Shown in pieces: positions 6,019 through 12,916 of a stretch of 15,905 nucleotides of DNA (the first letter of the stretch is position 1; every line of letters starts with the position of its first letter). The stretch lies in NCBI GenBank assembly GCA_034432795.1, contig DAOUBF010000019.1, positions 1 to 15,905 on the forward strand, in the 5' to 3' direction. Source of the stretch: DAOUBF01 sp034432795. GTDB taxonomy: Bacteria > Chloroflexota > Anaerolineae > DSLN01. The notes beneath the pieces are model-generated. The model saw nothing but the letters and a program-made list of their open reading frames with translations. It was not told the origin of the DNA and searched no databases. A program made the translations under genes and the position numbers.

Positions 6019-7185
6019 ATGGCAAAGCGAAGGATTGCTATCCTGACCGGGGGCGGCGATGTCCCCGGCCTGAACGTGGCGATTAAGGCAGTGGTCAATC
6101 GCGCCGCGCAACGCGATATTGACGTGCTCGGCATCCGGCGCGGCTGGATGGGGTTGCTGCAAATTGACCCGGATGACCCCGACACGCTGGAGAAGTGGAC
6201 CATGCCGTTGACTCCGGAGCGCGTGCGCACGATTGACCGCACCGGCGGCACCATCCTGCACACCTCGCGTACCAACCCGGCCAACGTCAAGCCCGGCGAG
6301 GTCCCTGCCTTCGTCCGCGAGCAAGACCGGGCGAGCGGCCCAAAAGATACGGTGGACTGCACCCGGCATGTGCTGCGCGTCCTGGACTTCCTCGGCGTGG
6401 AGGCCCTCATCCCCATCGGGGGCGATGACACGCTGAGCTATGCCACCCGCCTGCACCACGAGGGCTTCCAGGTCGTCGCCATCCCCAAGACGATGGACAA
6501 CGACGTCTTCGGCACGGACTACTGTATCGGCTTCTCCACCGCTGTCACCCGCTCGGTGGACGCCATCACCGCCATCCGCACCTCGGTCGGCTCGCACGAG
6601 CGTATCGGCGTGGTGGAACTGTTTGGCCGCAACTCCGGCGAGACCTCGCTGTTCGCTGCTTATCTGTCCGATGTAGATCGGGCGATCATTTCGGAGGTGC
6701 CTTTTGACATTGAGCGGCTGGTCGCCTTCCTGGTGGAGGACCGCAAGCGTAACCCCTCCAACTACGCCATCATGACCATCTCCGAGGGGGCGCGTCCTGT
6801 GGGCGGCACGATCCTGGAAAGCGGTGCGGAAGATGCCTACGGCCACAAGAAGCTGGGCGGTATTGGCGCGGTCGTCGCCGATGAGATCAAGCGGCGCAGT
6901 GGCATCAACATCATCTATGAACAACTGGCCTATCTCATGCGCTCCGGCGCGCCCGATTCGCTGGACCGCATGGTGGCGATCTCCTATGGCTATCTGGCGC
7001 TGGACCAGGTGGCGATGGGGCACACAGGCCGCATGGTCGCCCTCCAGCAGGGCATTTACACTACCGTTCCCATTGAGATGGTCACCGCCCAGAAGAAGCG
7101 CGTGGATGTGACCGCGCTGTACGATGCCGAGAACTATCGCCCCAAGGTGCGCGATATGCTGGGCAAGCCCATGTTCCTGTATTGA
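6019..7185 (+). CDS. pfkA: 6-phosphofructokinase, pyrophosphate-type active site
   Basis: This enzyme phosphorylates fructose 6-phosphate to fructose 1,6-bisphosphate in glycolysis. The 388-residue protein has the whole PFKA fold: nucleotide-loop TGGGDVPGLN (10-19), GGDDTL (134-139), PKTMDND (156-162), GRNSG (203-207), ISEGA (254-258) and YLMRSGAPDSLDR (305-317). Asp162 of the MDND motif is the likely general base. Two positions decide the phosphoryl donor. ATP enzymes carry Gly at the fourth position of GGDG and Gly before TIDND. Here they are Asp137 and Lys157, the pattern of pyrophosphate-dependent enzymes. I therefore expect pyrophosphate, or mixed pyrophosphate/ATP use, and a reversible reaction. 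The length suits the group that includes actinobacterial pyrophosphate enzymes. The ribosome site is GAGGG, 8 bases before the ATG. The next gene, apgM, is also glycolytic. Confidence 0.93.
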   Translation: MAKRRIAILTGGGDVPGLNVAIKAVVNRAAQRDIDVLGIRRGWMGLLQIDPDDPDTLEKWTMPLTPERVRTIDRTGGTILHTSRTNPANVKPGEVPAFVREQDRASGPKDTVDCTRHVLRVLDFLGVEALIPIGGDDTLSYATRLHHEGFQVVAIPKTMDNDVFGTDYCIGFSTAVTRSVDAITAIRTSVGSHERIGVVELFGRNSGETSLFAAYLSDVDRAIISEVPFDIERLVAFLVEDRKRNPSNYAIMTISEGARPVGGTILESGAEDAYGHKKLGGIGAVVADEIKRRSGINIIYEQLAYLMRSGAPDSLDRMVAISYGYLALDQVAMGHTGRMVALQQGIYTTVPIEMVTAQKKRVDVTALYDAENYRPKVRDMLGKPMFLY

Positions 7186-7277
7186 AATTGGGAACCGGGC
7201 GCAAACGCGTACTCTGATACCCCCTGGTAAGGTTCTCAACGGATGATCCAGGTGAGTCAAGGAAGCTGGGAGGATGT

Positions 7278-8489
7278 ATGGCGAACTTTGATGTGATCCG
7301 CGAATTGGCTCAGGAGGACGGCGGCAAGATCGTGCTCCTGGTGATGGATGGATTGGGTGGATTGCCGCTCCAGCCGGGCGGGCCGACCGAACTGGAGGCG
7401 GCCCGGACGCCGGTGATGGACCGGCTGGCCCGCGAGGGCATCACCGGCCTGAGTGTGCCGATTGGGGCGGGGATCGCCCCCGGCAGCGGCCCGGCCCACC
7501 TGGCCCTTTTCGGCTACGACCCGCTGGTCTATCAGATCGGCCGGGGCGTGCTGGAGGCTCTGGGCATCGGCTTTGACCTGCAACCCAACGACGTGGCCGG
7601 GCGGGGCAACTTCTGCACGGTGGACGCCAACGGCGTGATTGTGGACCGACGCGCCGGGCGTATTCCCACCTCCCTCTGCGCCCAGCTTGTAGAGCGGCTG
7701 CGGACGATCCGCTTGCCGGGCGTGGAGGTATTCGTGGAGCCGGTGAAGGATTACCGCTTCGTGCTGGTCCTGCGCGGCGATGGACTTTCGCCCCAGGTCA
7801 GCGAGACCGATCCGCTCGTCCTGGGCAAGCCGCCCCTGCCCGCTCGGCCCGAAGCGCCGGAGGCGGCGCACACGGCGGAGCTGGTCAACCAATTCATTGA
7901 AGCGGCCCGGCCGCTCCTGGCCGACCAACCCGCTGCCAATATGATCACCATCCGTGGCTGGTCAAAGGACCCCAATCTGCCCAAATTCGCCGACGTGTAT
8001 AAGCTCAAAGCCGCCGCCGTCGCGGTCTACCCTATGTACAAGGGGGTGAGCAAGCTGGTGGGGATGACGGTGCTGCCTGTTTCCGGCGAATCGCCTGCCG
8101 ACGAGTTCAATACAGTGCGCGCCCACTGGGACGCGTATGACTTCTTCTTCGTGCACATCAAACCCACCGACAGCCGCGGCGAGGACGGCGATTTTGAGGC
8201 CAAAGTGCGCGTGATTGAGACGGTGGATGAGGCCCTCCCCATGCTGCTTGACCTCAAGCCCGACGTGCTGATCATCACCGGCGACCATTCCACACCGGCG
8301 CTATTGCGCTCGCATAGCTGGCACCCGGTCCCGACCCTGCTCTGGGCGCCGGGGCGGGCACGCAGTGACGCGGCTCAGGCGTTCGGGGAGACCGAATGTA
8401 GCCGGGGGGCGTTGGGCCTCTTCCCGGCGACCGATCTCATGCCCCTGGCCTTGGGGCACGCCCTGCGGCTGATCCGGTACGGGGCGTAG
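7278..8489 (+). CDS. apgM: 2,3-bisphosphoglycerate-independent phosphoglycerate mutase, archaeal type
   Basis: This enzyme interconverts 3- and 2-phosphoglycerate. The 403-residue protein belongs to the alkaline-phosphatase superfamily, in the short ApgM branch first known from archaea. The metal-binding start is LLVMDGLGGLP (20-30, Asp24). The nucleophile region is APGSGPAHLALFGYDP (67-82, Ser70 the likely phosphoserine). HIKPTDSRGEDGD and ITGDHSTPALLRSHSWHPVP supply the remaining metal ligands near the C-terminus. The ATG at 7278 has GGGAGG four bases upstream; an overlapping ATG at 7274 is out of frame. The 92-base gap after phosphofructokinase shows no convincing promoter, so the two are probably co-transcribed. 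The TAG stop is inside an inverted repeat arm. Confidence 0.94.
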   Translation: MANFDVIRELAQEDGGKIVLLVMDGLGGLPLQPGGPTELEAARTPVMDRLAREGITGLSVPIGAGIAPGSGPAHLALFGYDPLVYQIGRGVLEALGIGFDLQPNDVAGRGNFCTVDANGVIVDRRAGRIPTSLCAQLVERLRTIRLPGVEVFVEPVKDYRFVLVLRGDGLSPQVSETDPLVLGKPPLPARPEAPEAAHTAELVNQFIEAARPLLADQPAANMITIRGWSKDPNLPKFADVYKLKAAAVAVYPMYKGVSKLVGMTVLPVSGESPADEFNTVRAHWDAYDFFFVHIKPTDSRGEDGDFEAKVRVIETVDEALPMLLDLKPDVLIITGDHSTPALLRSHSWHPVPTLLWAPGRARSDAAQAFGETECSRGALGLFPATDLMPLALGHALRLIRYGA

Positions 8490-8555
8490 GGGCACGTTGC
8501 CACCATGCCCTCCCCCTGGATGGGGGAGGGGCAGGGAGGGGGTGAAGTGCCCTAC
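8486..8555. repeat. Nested inverted repeat between convergent genes (hairpin copy 3)
   Basis: The outer arms are GTAGGGGCAC (8486-8495) and GTGCCCTAC (8547-8555), complementary apart from one missing C. Inside, CCCTCCCCC (8508-8516) pairs perfectly with GGGGGAGGG (8522-8530) around a 5-base loop. The inner arms and the GGTGAAGT at 8541-8548 repeat those at 5906-5938. The stop codon of apgM (8487-8489) is part of the left arm. It may act as a two-way transcription block between apgM and cheX, but lacks T-runs. Confidence 0.7.
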
Positions 8556-8586
8556 GGAAATGACCCGGCGTTAGACAGGCCATTTG

Positions 8587-9054
8587 TTATGCTATCCCAT
8601 CCCGTAGGGCGAGATGCACCATGATCTCGCCCAGGTCACAGATGAGCGGTACCACAATGCGCGGGAAATCCAGCGTGGAGATGGTCACGCCCTTGCCCTG
8701 GATCAGTGTTGGCGGGGAGATATTGGCGCTATAGCCCGCCTCGGCCAGCTTGATGGTGGCCCGCCCGGTGATGACATTGCCCAGCTCGGCGATGCCACTT
8801 TGCGCCAGGGTGTCAAATTCATTGAACTCCTGTCCCATCATGCGCGATACCAGGGCCAGGCTGGTGGGCAGGGACATCCCATACAACACCACCCCCTGTA
8901 CCTGCCCCACCATACTGAGCAGCACCGTCACATCGTCTGCCGTCAACGATGACTTGTGCAGGGCCAGCTTACCCCGCCTCACGGGCATCCCCACCTCGGC
9001 CTGCAGGACCTCGTTGGCAGCCTCAATAAAGGGGTTCATAAACTTCACATTCAT
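8587..9054 (-). CDS. cheX: CheX-like phosphatase of the chemotaxis response regulator
   Basis: CheX proteins dephosphorylate CheY-P. This 155-residue protein is close to the usual length and begins with the family-typical MNVKFMNPFIEAANEVLQ. The CheC/CheX active-site signature [DS]xxxExxN is present once, at Ser86, Glu90 and Asn93, as expected for CheX. The trailing proline is one or two residues earlier than the x22 spacing of the signature (Pro114-Pro115). The start codon overlaps the stop of the HDOD gene by 4 bases (ATGA). It is the last gene of the che operon, converging on apgM. With CheC also in the operon, the system has two candidate phosphatases. Confidence 0.88.
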   Translation of the reverse strand: MNVKFMNPFIEAANEVLQAEVGMPVRRGKLALHKSSLTADDVTVLLSMVGQVQGVVLYGMSLPTSLALVSRMMGQEFNEFDTLAQSGIAELGNVITGRATIKLAEAGYSANISPPTLIQGKGVTISTLDFPRIVVPLICDLGEIMVHLALRDGIA

Positions 9055-9926
9055 GCCTGCCTGCTTCTCCTAAGTTGAATAAACGCTTCCGCTTCGGCGA
9101 TCAGCGGGCCGACGCGGATGACCAGATCGTGAAAATTCGCCTCCGTCCAGCCCAGCCGCTCACAGGCCAGCGGGTCCAGGGTATATTGCAACCCATCGCG
9201 CCCCAGGCCAACCCCCATCATCATCACGGCAGCGTCGGCGACGTGGACGGCTGCCGCCAGCAGGCTGCCTCTCTCTGAGAGCGTGCTCTGCGAGGGGCGG
9301 TGATGGCAGGCAATGGCCTCAATCAGGGGTTCAGGCAGGTGCCAGCGGCGGGCCATCTCCGCGCCCAATGTGGCGTGATCCACACCGAAGACCTCTGCCT
9401 CCAGTTCTGAGAAGGGGCGGCCGCGCCACTCCGGTCGGCTGGTGTCTATGCCGCGCAACAGGATTTCAAAAGCCAGCTTGCCGATGTCACAGAGCAGCCC
9501 GGCGTGGTAGGCTTCCTCGGCCACCTGAGGGCCGAACCGAACTACGGCCAGCCGCGCCCCGGCAGCCACGCCTACGGCGTGCTTCCATAGCTCGCCGCGC
9601 TCCAACGCATAGCCCGGAACTGCACGGTCCATATAGGCCGCGATGGAGGCGGCCAGGATCAGGCTGCGGATGGTGTTGTGCCCCAGATACACCACCGCCT
9701 GCCGCACAGAGGAGACCGGATGGATCAGCCCATAGTAGGGGGAGTTGACCCAGCGCAGCACCAGGCTGGCCAGGGCCTCATCCAGGGCCAGCACGTCGGC
9801 CAGTTCCGCCATGCTGGATTTCGGGTCCTGGATCAGGGCCAGGCCCTTTTCGGCCACTTTGGGCATGGGCGGCAGTTCGCCCACACGCCGGATCAGTTCG
9901 TCCACGTTCTTATGCTCAAACGCCAT
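9051..9926 (-). CDS. HDOD-domain protein
   Basis: HDOD domains are HD-related but lack the full metal-binding site and appear in signalling proteins. This protein of about 291 residues is almost entirely one HDOD domain. It has the hallmark LPPMPKVAEKGLALIQDP near the N-terminus, then NSPYYGL, LGHNTIRSLILA, AGLLCDIGKLAFE and CHHRPS. I prefer the ATG at 9926: AGGG lies 6 bases upstream. A TTG at 9932 would add two residues. It is translationally coupled to cheX downstream (4-base overlap) and lies 31 bases after cheR. Its place between cheR and cheX suggests a role in this pathway's signalling or output, but the partner is not known. Confidence 0.9.
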   Translation of the reverse strand: MAFEHKNVDELIRRVGELPPMPKVAEKGLALIQDPKSSMAELADVLALDEALASLVLRWVNSPYYGLIHPVSSVRQAVVYLGHNTIRSLILAASIAAYMDRAVPGYALERGELWKHAVGVAAGARLAVVRFGPQVAEEAYHAGLLCDIGKLAFEILLRGIDTSRPEWRGRPFSELEAEVFGVDHATLGAEMARRWHLPEPLIEAIACHHRPSQSTLSERGSLLAAAVHVADAAVMMMGVGLGRDGLQYTLDPLACERLGWTEANFHDLVIRVGPLIAEAEAFIQLRRSRQA

Positions 9927-9957
9927 CTCCAACCCTAATTCCCTTCGCCCCTATAGA

Positions 9958-10746
9958 TCATCTCGTAAGCACTTTCTGGTAAAACGACATGCCCCAACTG
10001 CGAAAACCGATGGCCTGGGCCTGGGGGACGATCTCCGTGCCGCCAACGAACAGGACGCCGCCGGGGCGCAGCGCCGCATGGAATTGGCGATAGAGTCTCC
10101 CCTTGGCCTCCTCGGTGAAGTAGATCACCACATTGCGGCAGACAATCAGGTCAAAGTCGTCCTCAAAGGGGTCGGCAAGCAGGTTGTGCTCGCGGAAGTC
10201 CACGCGGCGGGCCAGCTCCTCGCGCACGAAGAAAGGCGGGCCGCCGCGCTCAAAATAGCGGGCGCGTTGGGCCGGGCTGACGTGCTGGATGTCCTCCAGG
10301 GTGAAGGGGCCACGCGCCTGCGCTTTCGCCAACGCGCCGCGATCCAGATCGGTCGCCAGCACACTGTGCCGACGCCCCGGCGTGAGTTCATCCAGCAGCA
10401 TCGCCAGGCTGTACGGCTCCGGGCCGACTGAGCAGCCTGCGCTCCACAGGCGCAGGTGTGGCCGGGCGCTGAGCAGTTCCGGCAGGATGTGCTGGCGCAA
10501 GGTCTGCCAGCGCTCCGGATCGCGGAAGAAGGCCGAGACGTTGATGGTCAGATAATTGCGGAAACGGGCCAGTTCCTCCGGGTCAACGCGGACACGCCTG
10601 AAGTAGTCGGGCCAGGTGCGCGCGCCGGAGCGTGCCAGCCAGGCATCCAGCCGCCGTCGCATCTGCTCGTCTTTGTACCCGTCCAGGTTGATGTCAAGCA
10701 AGGCTTTCACCGAACGCTTGACCTGCGCGTACAGTTCCTGGTCCAT
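9958..10746 (-). CDS. cheR: Chemotaxis protein methyltransferase CheR
   Basis: CheR methylates glutamates on chemoreceptors using S-adenosylmethionine, and so sets adaptation opposite CheB. The 262-residue protein has the N-terminal helical receptor-binding domain (1-70), the family signature TINVSAFFRD (68-77) and the SAM-binding loop SAGCSVGPEPYSLAM (102-116). In most relatives the loop reads CSTGEEPYS. CRNVVIYF and the C-terminal GGVLFVGGTE complete the catalytic domain. No tetratricopeptide extension is present. A modest ribosome site (AAGG) lies 6 bases before the ATG. The 119-base gap to cheB upstream is filled by AATCCGTT repeats. Its receptor substrates are not in the window. Confidence 0.96.
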   Translation of the reverse strand: MDQELYAQVKRSVKALLDINLDGYKDEQMRRRLDAWLARSGARTWPDYFRRVRVDPEELARFRNYLTINVSAFFRDPERWQTLRQHILPELLSARPHLRLWSAGCSVGPEPYSLAMLLDELTPGRRHSVLATDLDRGALAKAQARGPFTLEDIQHVSPAQRARYFERGGPPFFVREELARRVDFREHNLLADPFEDDFDLIVCRNVVIYFTEEAKGRLYRQFHAALRPGGVLFVGGTEIVPQAQAIGFRSWGMSFYQKVLTR

Positions 10747-10765
10747 CTGTTGCCTTTTTCCTTAC

Positions 10766-10856
10766 GATTCCTGTCACCGAAAGCGACGTTAGTTTCCTTG
10801 ATTCCTGTAGATAATCCGTTCAATCCGTTCTCAGAATCCGTTGACAGCAATCCGTT
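10766..10856. repeat. Intergenic short-repeat array (GATTCCTGT x2, AATCCGTT x4)
   Basis: GATTCCTGT occurs at 10766-10774 and 10800-10808. AATCCGTT occurs at 10813, 10822, 10835 and 10849. The array occupies nearly all of the 119-base space between cheB and cheR inside the operon. It has no coding potential, and no promoter was recognised there. Confidence 0.75.
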
Positions 10857-10865
10857 GAGTACCTT

Positions 10866-11987
10866 TTAAACGCCCCCATTCCTTCCCCTGACAGCGACTT
10901 CAATCGCCGCAGCCACTTCCGGCAGGGGAACCACCTTATTGGCAGCGCCGGCCTCCACCACGCTGCGCGGCATCCCCCAGACCACGCAGGTGGATTCGTC
11001 CTCTGCGATCACCTGGCCCCCTGCGCTGCGGATGAGCAGTGCACCGTTGGTGCCGTCGCGCCCCATGCCTGTGAGCACCACGCCAATGGTGTTAGCGCCG
11101 TAGCGCTGAGCCACCGAGGCCATAGTCACGTCCACCGCCGGGCGCACGCCGTGCACCGCCGGGTTCTGATTGAGGGCGATGCGCCCGTTCTCGTCCACCG
11201 TCATGTGGAAGCCGCCGGGGGCGAGCAGGGCGCGCCCGACCTCCAGTGCGTCGCCGGGGGCCGCTTCTTTGATGGCCAGGGCGGAGATGCTATCCAGGCG
11301 TTCCGCCAGCGAGCGGGTGAAGCCCACCGGCATGTGTTGCACGATCAGGATAGCGGCGGGCAGGTCGGCAGGCAGGGCGGGGATCACCGTATGGAGGGCG
11401 CCAGGCCCGCCGGTGGATGCGCCGATCACTACGACCCGGTCGCGCATTCGCAATGGGCGGGTGGATTTGCCCTCACCCCGGCCTTCGGTCACCCCTCCCC
11501 CGAACCGGGCCGAAGCCTGGACCTGAGGGGAGAGGGGCTGGGGTCTGGCCCGAATGCGGGCCTGGGCCGCGGCCTGGATCTTGGTGATGACCTCGTCCAT
11601 GATGGCGGCCACATTCGCTTTCGTGGCGGGCTTGGCTACGAAGTCCACTGCGCCCCAGGTCAGCGCCAGGATGGTCTCGCGGGCTCCCTCGGTCGTCAGG
11701 CTGCTGAGCATGATGACGGGGCGCGGCCACTGGGCCATGATCTGGCGCAAGGTGGAAAGCCCGTCCAGGCGGGGCATCTCCACATCTAAGGTGACCACAT
11801 CCGGCTGGAGTTTGGGGATCAACTCCAGGGCCTCCTGACCATCGCGGGCCGCGCCCACGACTTCCAGGCCGGGATGCGCGCTCAGGGCCTTTCCCAGGGT
11901 AAAGCGCATGTAAGCCGAGTCGTCCACGATGAGGACGCGGATCGGTTTGCTATTGCCCCCAGCTCCCTGCCCGGTGTCCGCTGCCAT
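10866..11987 (-). CDS. cheB: Chemotaxis protein-glutamate methylesterase/deamidase CheB
   Basis: CheB removes receptor methyl groups when phosphorylated by CheA. The 373-residue protein has an N-terminal receiver domain (about 16-135), with acidic pair VDDS (Asp22-Asp23), phosphoacceptor Asp68 (TLDVEMP) and Lys119 (FVAKPA). The methylesterase domain runs from about 184 to 370. Its triad is visible as Ser191 (GASTGGP), His218 (VQHMP) and Asp311 (GMGRDG). The linker at 150-178 is Gly/Ser/Arg-rich and is encoded by a repeat resembling the intergenic GC-rich elements. The ATG lies one base after the cheY stop (TAA-G-ATG) with no strong ribosome site, so re-initiation is likely. Confidence 0.96.
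   Translation of the reverse strand: MAADTGQGAGGNSKPIRVLIVDDSAYMRFTLGKALSAHPGLEVVGAARDGQEALELIPKLQPDVVTLDVEMPRLDGLSTLRQIMAQWPRPVIMLSSLTTEGARETILALTWGAVDFVAKPATKANVAAIMDEVITKIQAAAQARIRARPQPLSPQVQASARFGGGVTEGRGEGKSTRPLRMRDRVVVIGASTGGPGALHTVIPALPADLPAAILIVQHMPVGFTRSLAERLDSISALAIKEAAPGDALEVGRALLAPGGFHMTVDENGRIALNQNPAVHGVRPAVDVTMASVAQRYGANTIGVVLTGMGRDGTNGALLIRSAGGQVIAEDESTCVVWGMPRSVVEAGAANKVVPLPEVAAAIEVAVRGRNGGV
11454..11540. repeat. GC-rich repeat-like segment inside the CheB linker
   Basis: On the plus strand this segment holds CCCTCACCCCGG (11470-11481), CCCCTCCCCC and GAGGGGAGAGGGG (11525-11537), with partly complementary GGCCTTCGG and CCGAAGCC arms between. The composition resembles the intergenic hairpin elements of this window. 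It encodes the CheB interdomain linker without breaking the frame. Confidence 0.5.
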
Positions 11988-11988
11988 C

Positions 11989-12345
11989 TTAGCCCAGAAC
12001 TCTGCTGATCGCGCTTAAGACGCGCTCCGGTTGAAACGGCTTGACGATGAAATCGCGGGCGCCAGCCTTGATCGCTTCCAGCACAATGGACTCCTGGCCC
12101 AGCGCGGTCAACATCACCACCCGCGCTTTGGGGTCCGCCGCCCGAATGGCCTTCAGCGCGGCCAGCCCGTCCATCTCCGGCATGGTGATGTCCATCAGCA
12201 CCATGTCCGGCCTGGCGGTCATATAGGTGTGTACCGCGTTGGCGCCATTATCGGCCTCAATCACTTCGTGGCCGTTGCTCATTAATATCTTGGAGATACG
12301 CACCCGCAAAAATTCGGCGTCATCTACGACGAGTATTTTCGCCAT
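11989..12345 (-). CDS. cheY: Single-domain response regulator CheY
   Basis: CheY is the diffusible output of the CheA kinase. The 118-residue protein is one receiver domain. It has the acidic pair VVDDAE (Asp8-Asp9), phosphoacceptor Asp52 (LMDITMPEMDG), the switch Thr80 (MLTALGQ) and Lys102 (IVKPFQP). No effector domain follows. A strong ribosome site (AGGAGGG, 12352-12358) lies 6 bases before the ATG and is directly preceded by the GAGTTCC repeat. The stop is one base from the cheB start. The protein is typical of the CheY form that travels with cheB in CheC/CheD systems. The output target (motor or other) cannot be read here. Confidence 0.95.
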   Translation of the reverse strand: MAKILVVDDAEFLRVRISKILMSNGHEVIEADNGANAVHTYMTARPDMVLMDITMPEMDGLAALKAIRAADPKARVVMLTALGQESIVLEAIKAGARDFIVKPFQPERVLSAISRVLG

Positions 12346-12360
12346 TCAAGGCCCTCCTCT

Positions 12361-12386
12361 GAGTTCCTAGAGTTCCCGCGAGTTCC
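12361..12386. repeat. GAGTTCC triple repeat upstream of cheY
   Basis: GAGTTCC occurs at 12361-12367, 12370-12376 and 12380-12386, with unit starts 9 and 10 bases apart. The same arrangement occurs at 5226-5252. It fills most of the 46-base cheD-cheY gap and borders the cheY ribosome site. Confidence 0.75.
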
Positions 12387-12391
12387 TGGCC

Positions 12392-12916
12392 TCATAACTC
12401 CCTCTCCTGGCTGCCCAGGACGCGCACGGTCATGCGGCCATCGGCGACGAACAGGCGCACCGTCCGGCCTGTGTTCCCGCCCACGTCCTCTGACTTGATC
12501 TTCAGCCTGTAAGTGGCCAGGGTGGCGCGGGCGGCCGCCACGTTGCGCTCACCGATGTTGAGGGTGGCGTTGAAGCCGGGCGCAACCAGCATATTGGCGC
12601 CGCCGGCAATACGCACAATCAGCCGCTGACGGCTGGCACCCGCCTCGGCCAGCTTGTGTAGCAGGGCGGCGATGCCGCTATCCACGTACTTGGCGGATAG
12701 CGCTTCTGTGCCGTTCAGGTTGTAAGGCAGAACGGCGTGCAGCAGGCCCGCCACACGCGCCACCGGATCGTACATGGCGACAGCTACGCATGAACCCAAG
12801 CCATAGGCCACTAAGATCTCTAAGGGGTTATCACTGACTTTGACTTCTCCCAGCCCTACTGCAACGCTATTGTCCACCACGCTGTTGTCCTCGTCGGGTC
12901 CGCCGCGCAAACGCAT
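12392..12916 (-). CDS. cheD: Chemoreceptor glutamine deamidase CheD
   Basis: CheD deamidates receptor glutamines and binds CheC, enhancing its phosphatase activity. The 174-residue protein has the family core LGEVKVSDNP (22-31), then GLGSCVAVAMYD with the catalytic Cys43, and LLHAVLP with the catalytic His60. The 17-residue Cys-His spacing equals that of the Thermotoga enzyme. The third residue of the known triad, a threonine six residues before the cysteine, is alanine here (Ala37). IAGGANML and NIGERN are also conserved. The ATG at 12916 overlaps cheC by 50 bases. Two adjacent GTG codons (12880, 12877) inside the DNSVVDNSV stretch would shorten the overlap and give a more usual N-terminus, so the start is uncertain. 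Confidence 0.92.
   Translation of the reverse strand: MRLRGGPDEDNSVVDNSVAVGLGEVKVSDNPLEILVAYGLGSCVAVAMYDPVARVAGLLHAVLPYNLNGTEALSAKYVDSGIAALLHKLAEAGASRQRLIVRIAGGANMLVAPGFNATLNIGERNVAAARATLATYRLKIKSEDVGGNTGRTVRLFVADGRMTVRVLGSQEREL

Noticed and set aside
5986..7260. 424-codon open frame on the minus strand opposite phosphofructokinase
   Set aside because: It is a high-GC shadow of a clearly recognised gene; its protein is His/Asp/Ala-rich low-information sequence with no domain.
7186..7277. Separate promoter for apgM in the 92-base gap
   Set aside because: TTGGGA at 7188 lacks a -10 at proper distance; no hairpin or riboswitch-like structure was seen either.
7257..7928. 223-codon open frame on the minus strand opposite apgM
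   Set aside because: Shadow of the ApgM frame, no recognisable domain.
9745..10431. 228-codon open frame on the plus strand across HDOD and cheR
   Set aside because: Antisense to two well-identified genes; composition-driven.
10766..10856. Possible CRISPR array
   Set aside because: Units of 8-9 bases with spacers of 1-6 bases (and 25 for GATTCCTGT) are far too small; no cas genes nearby.
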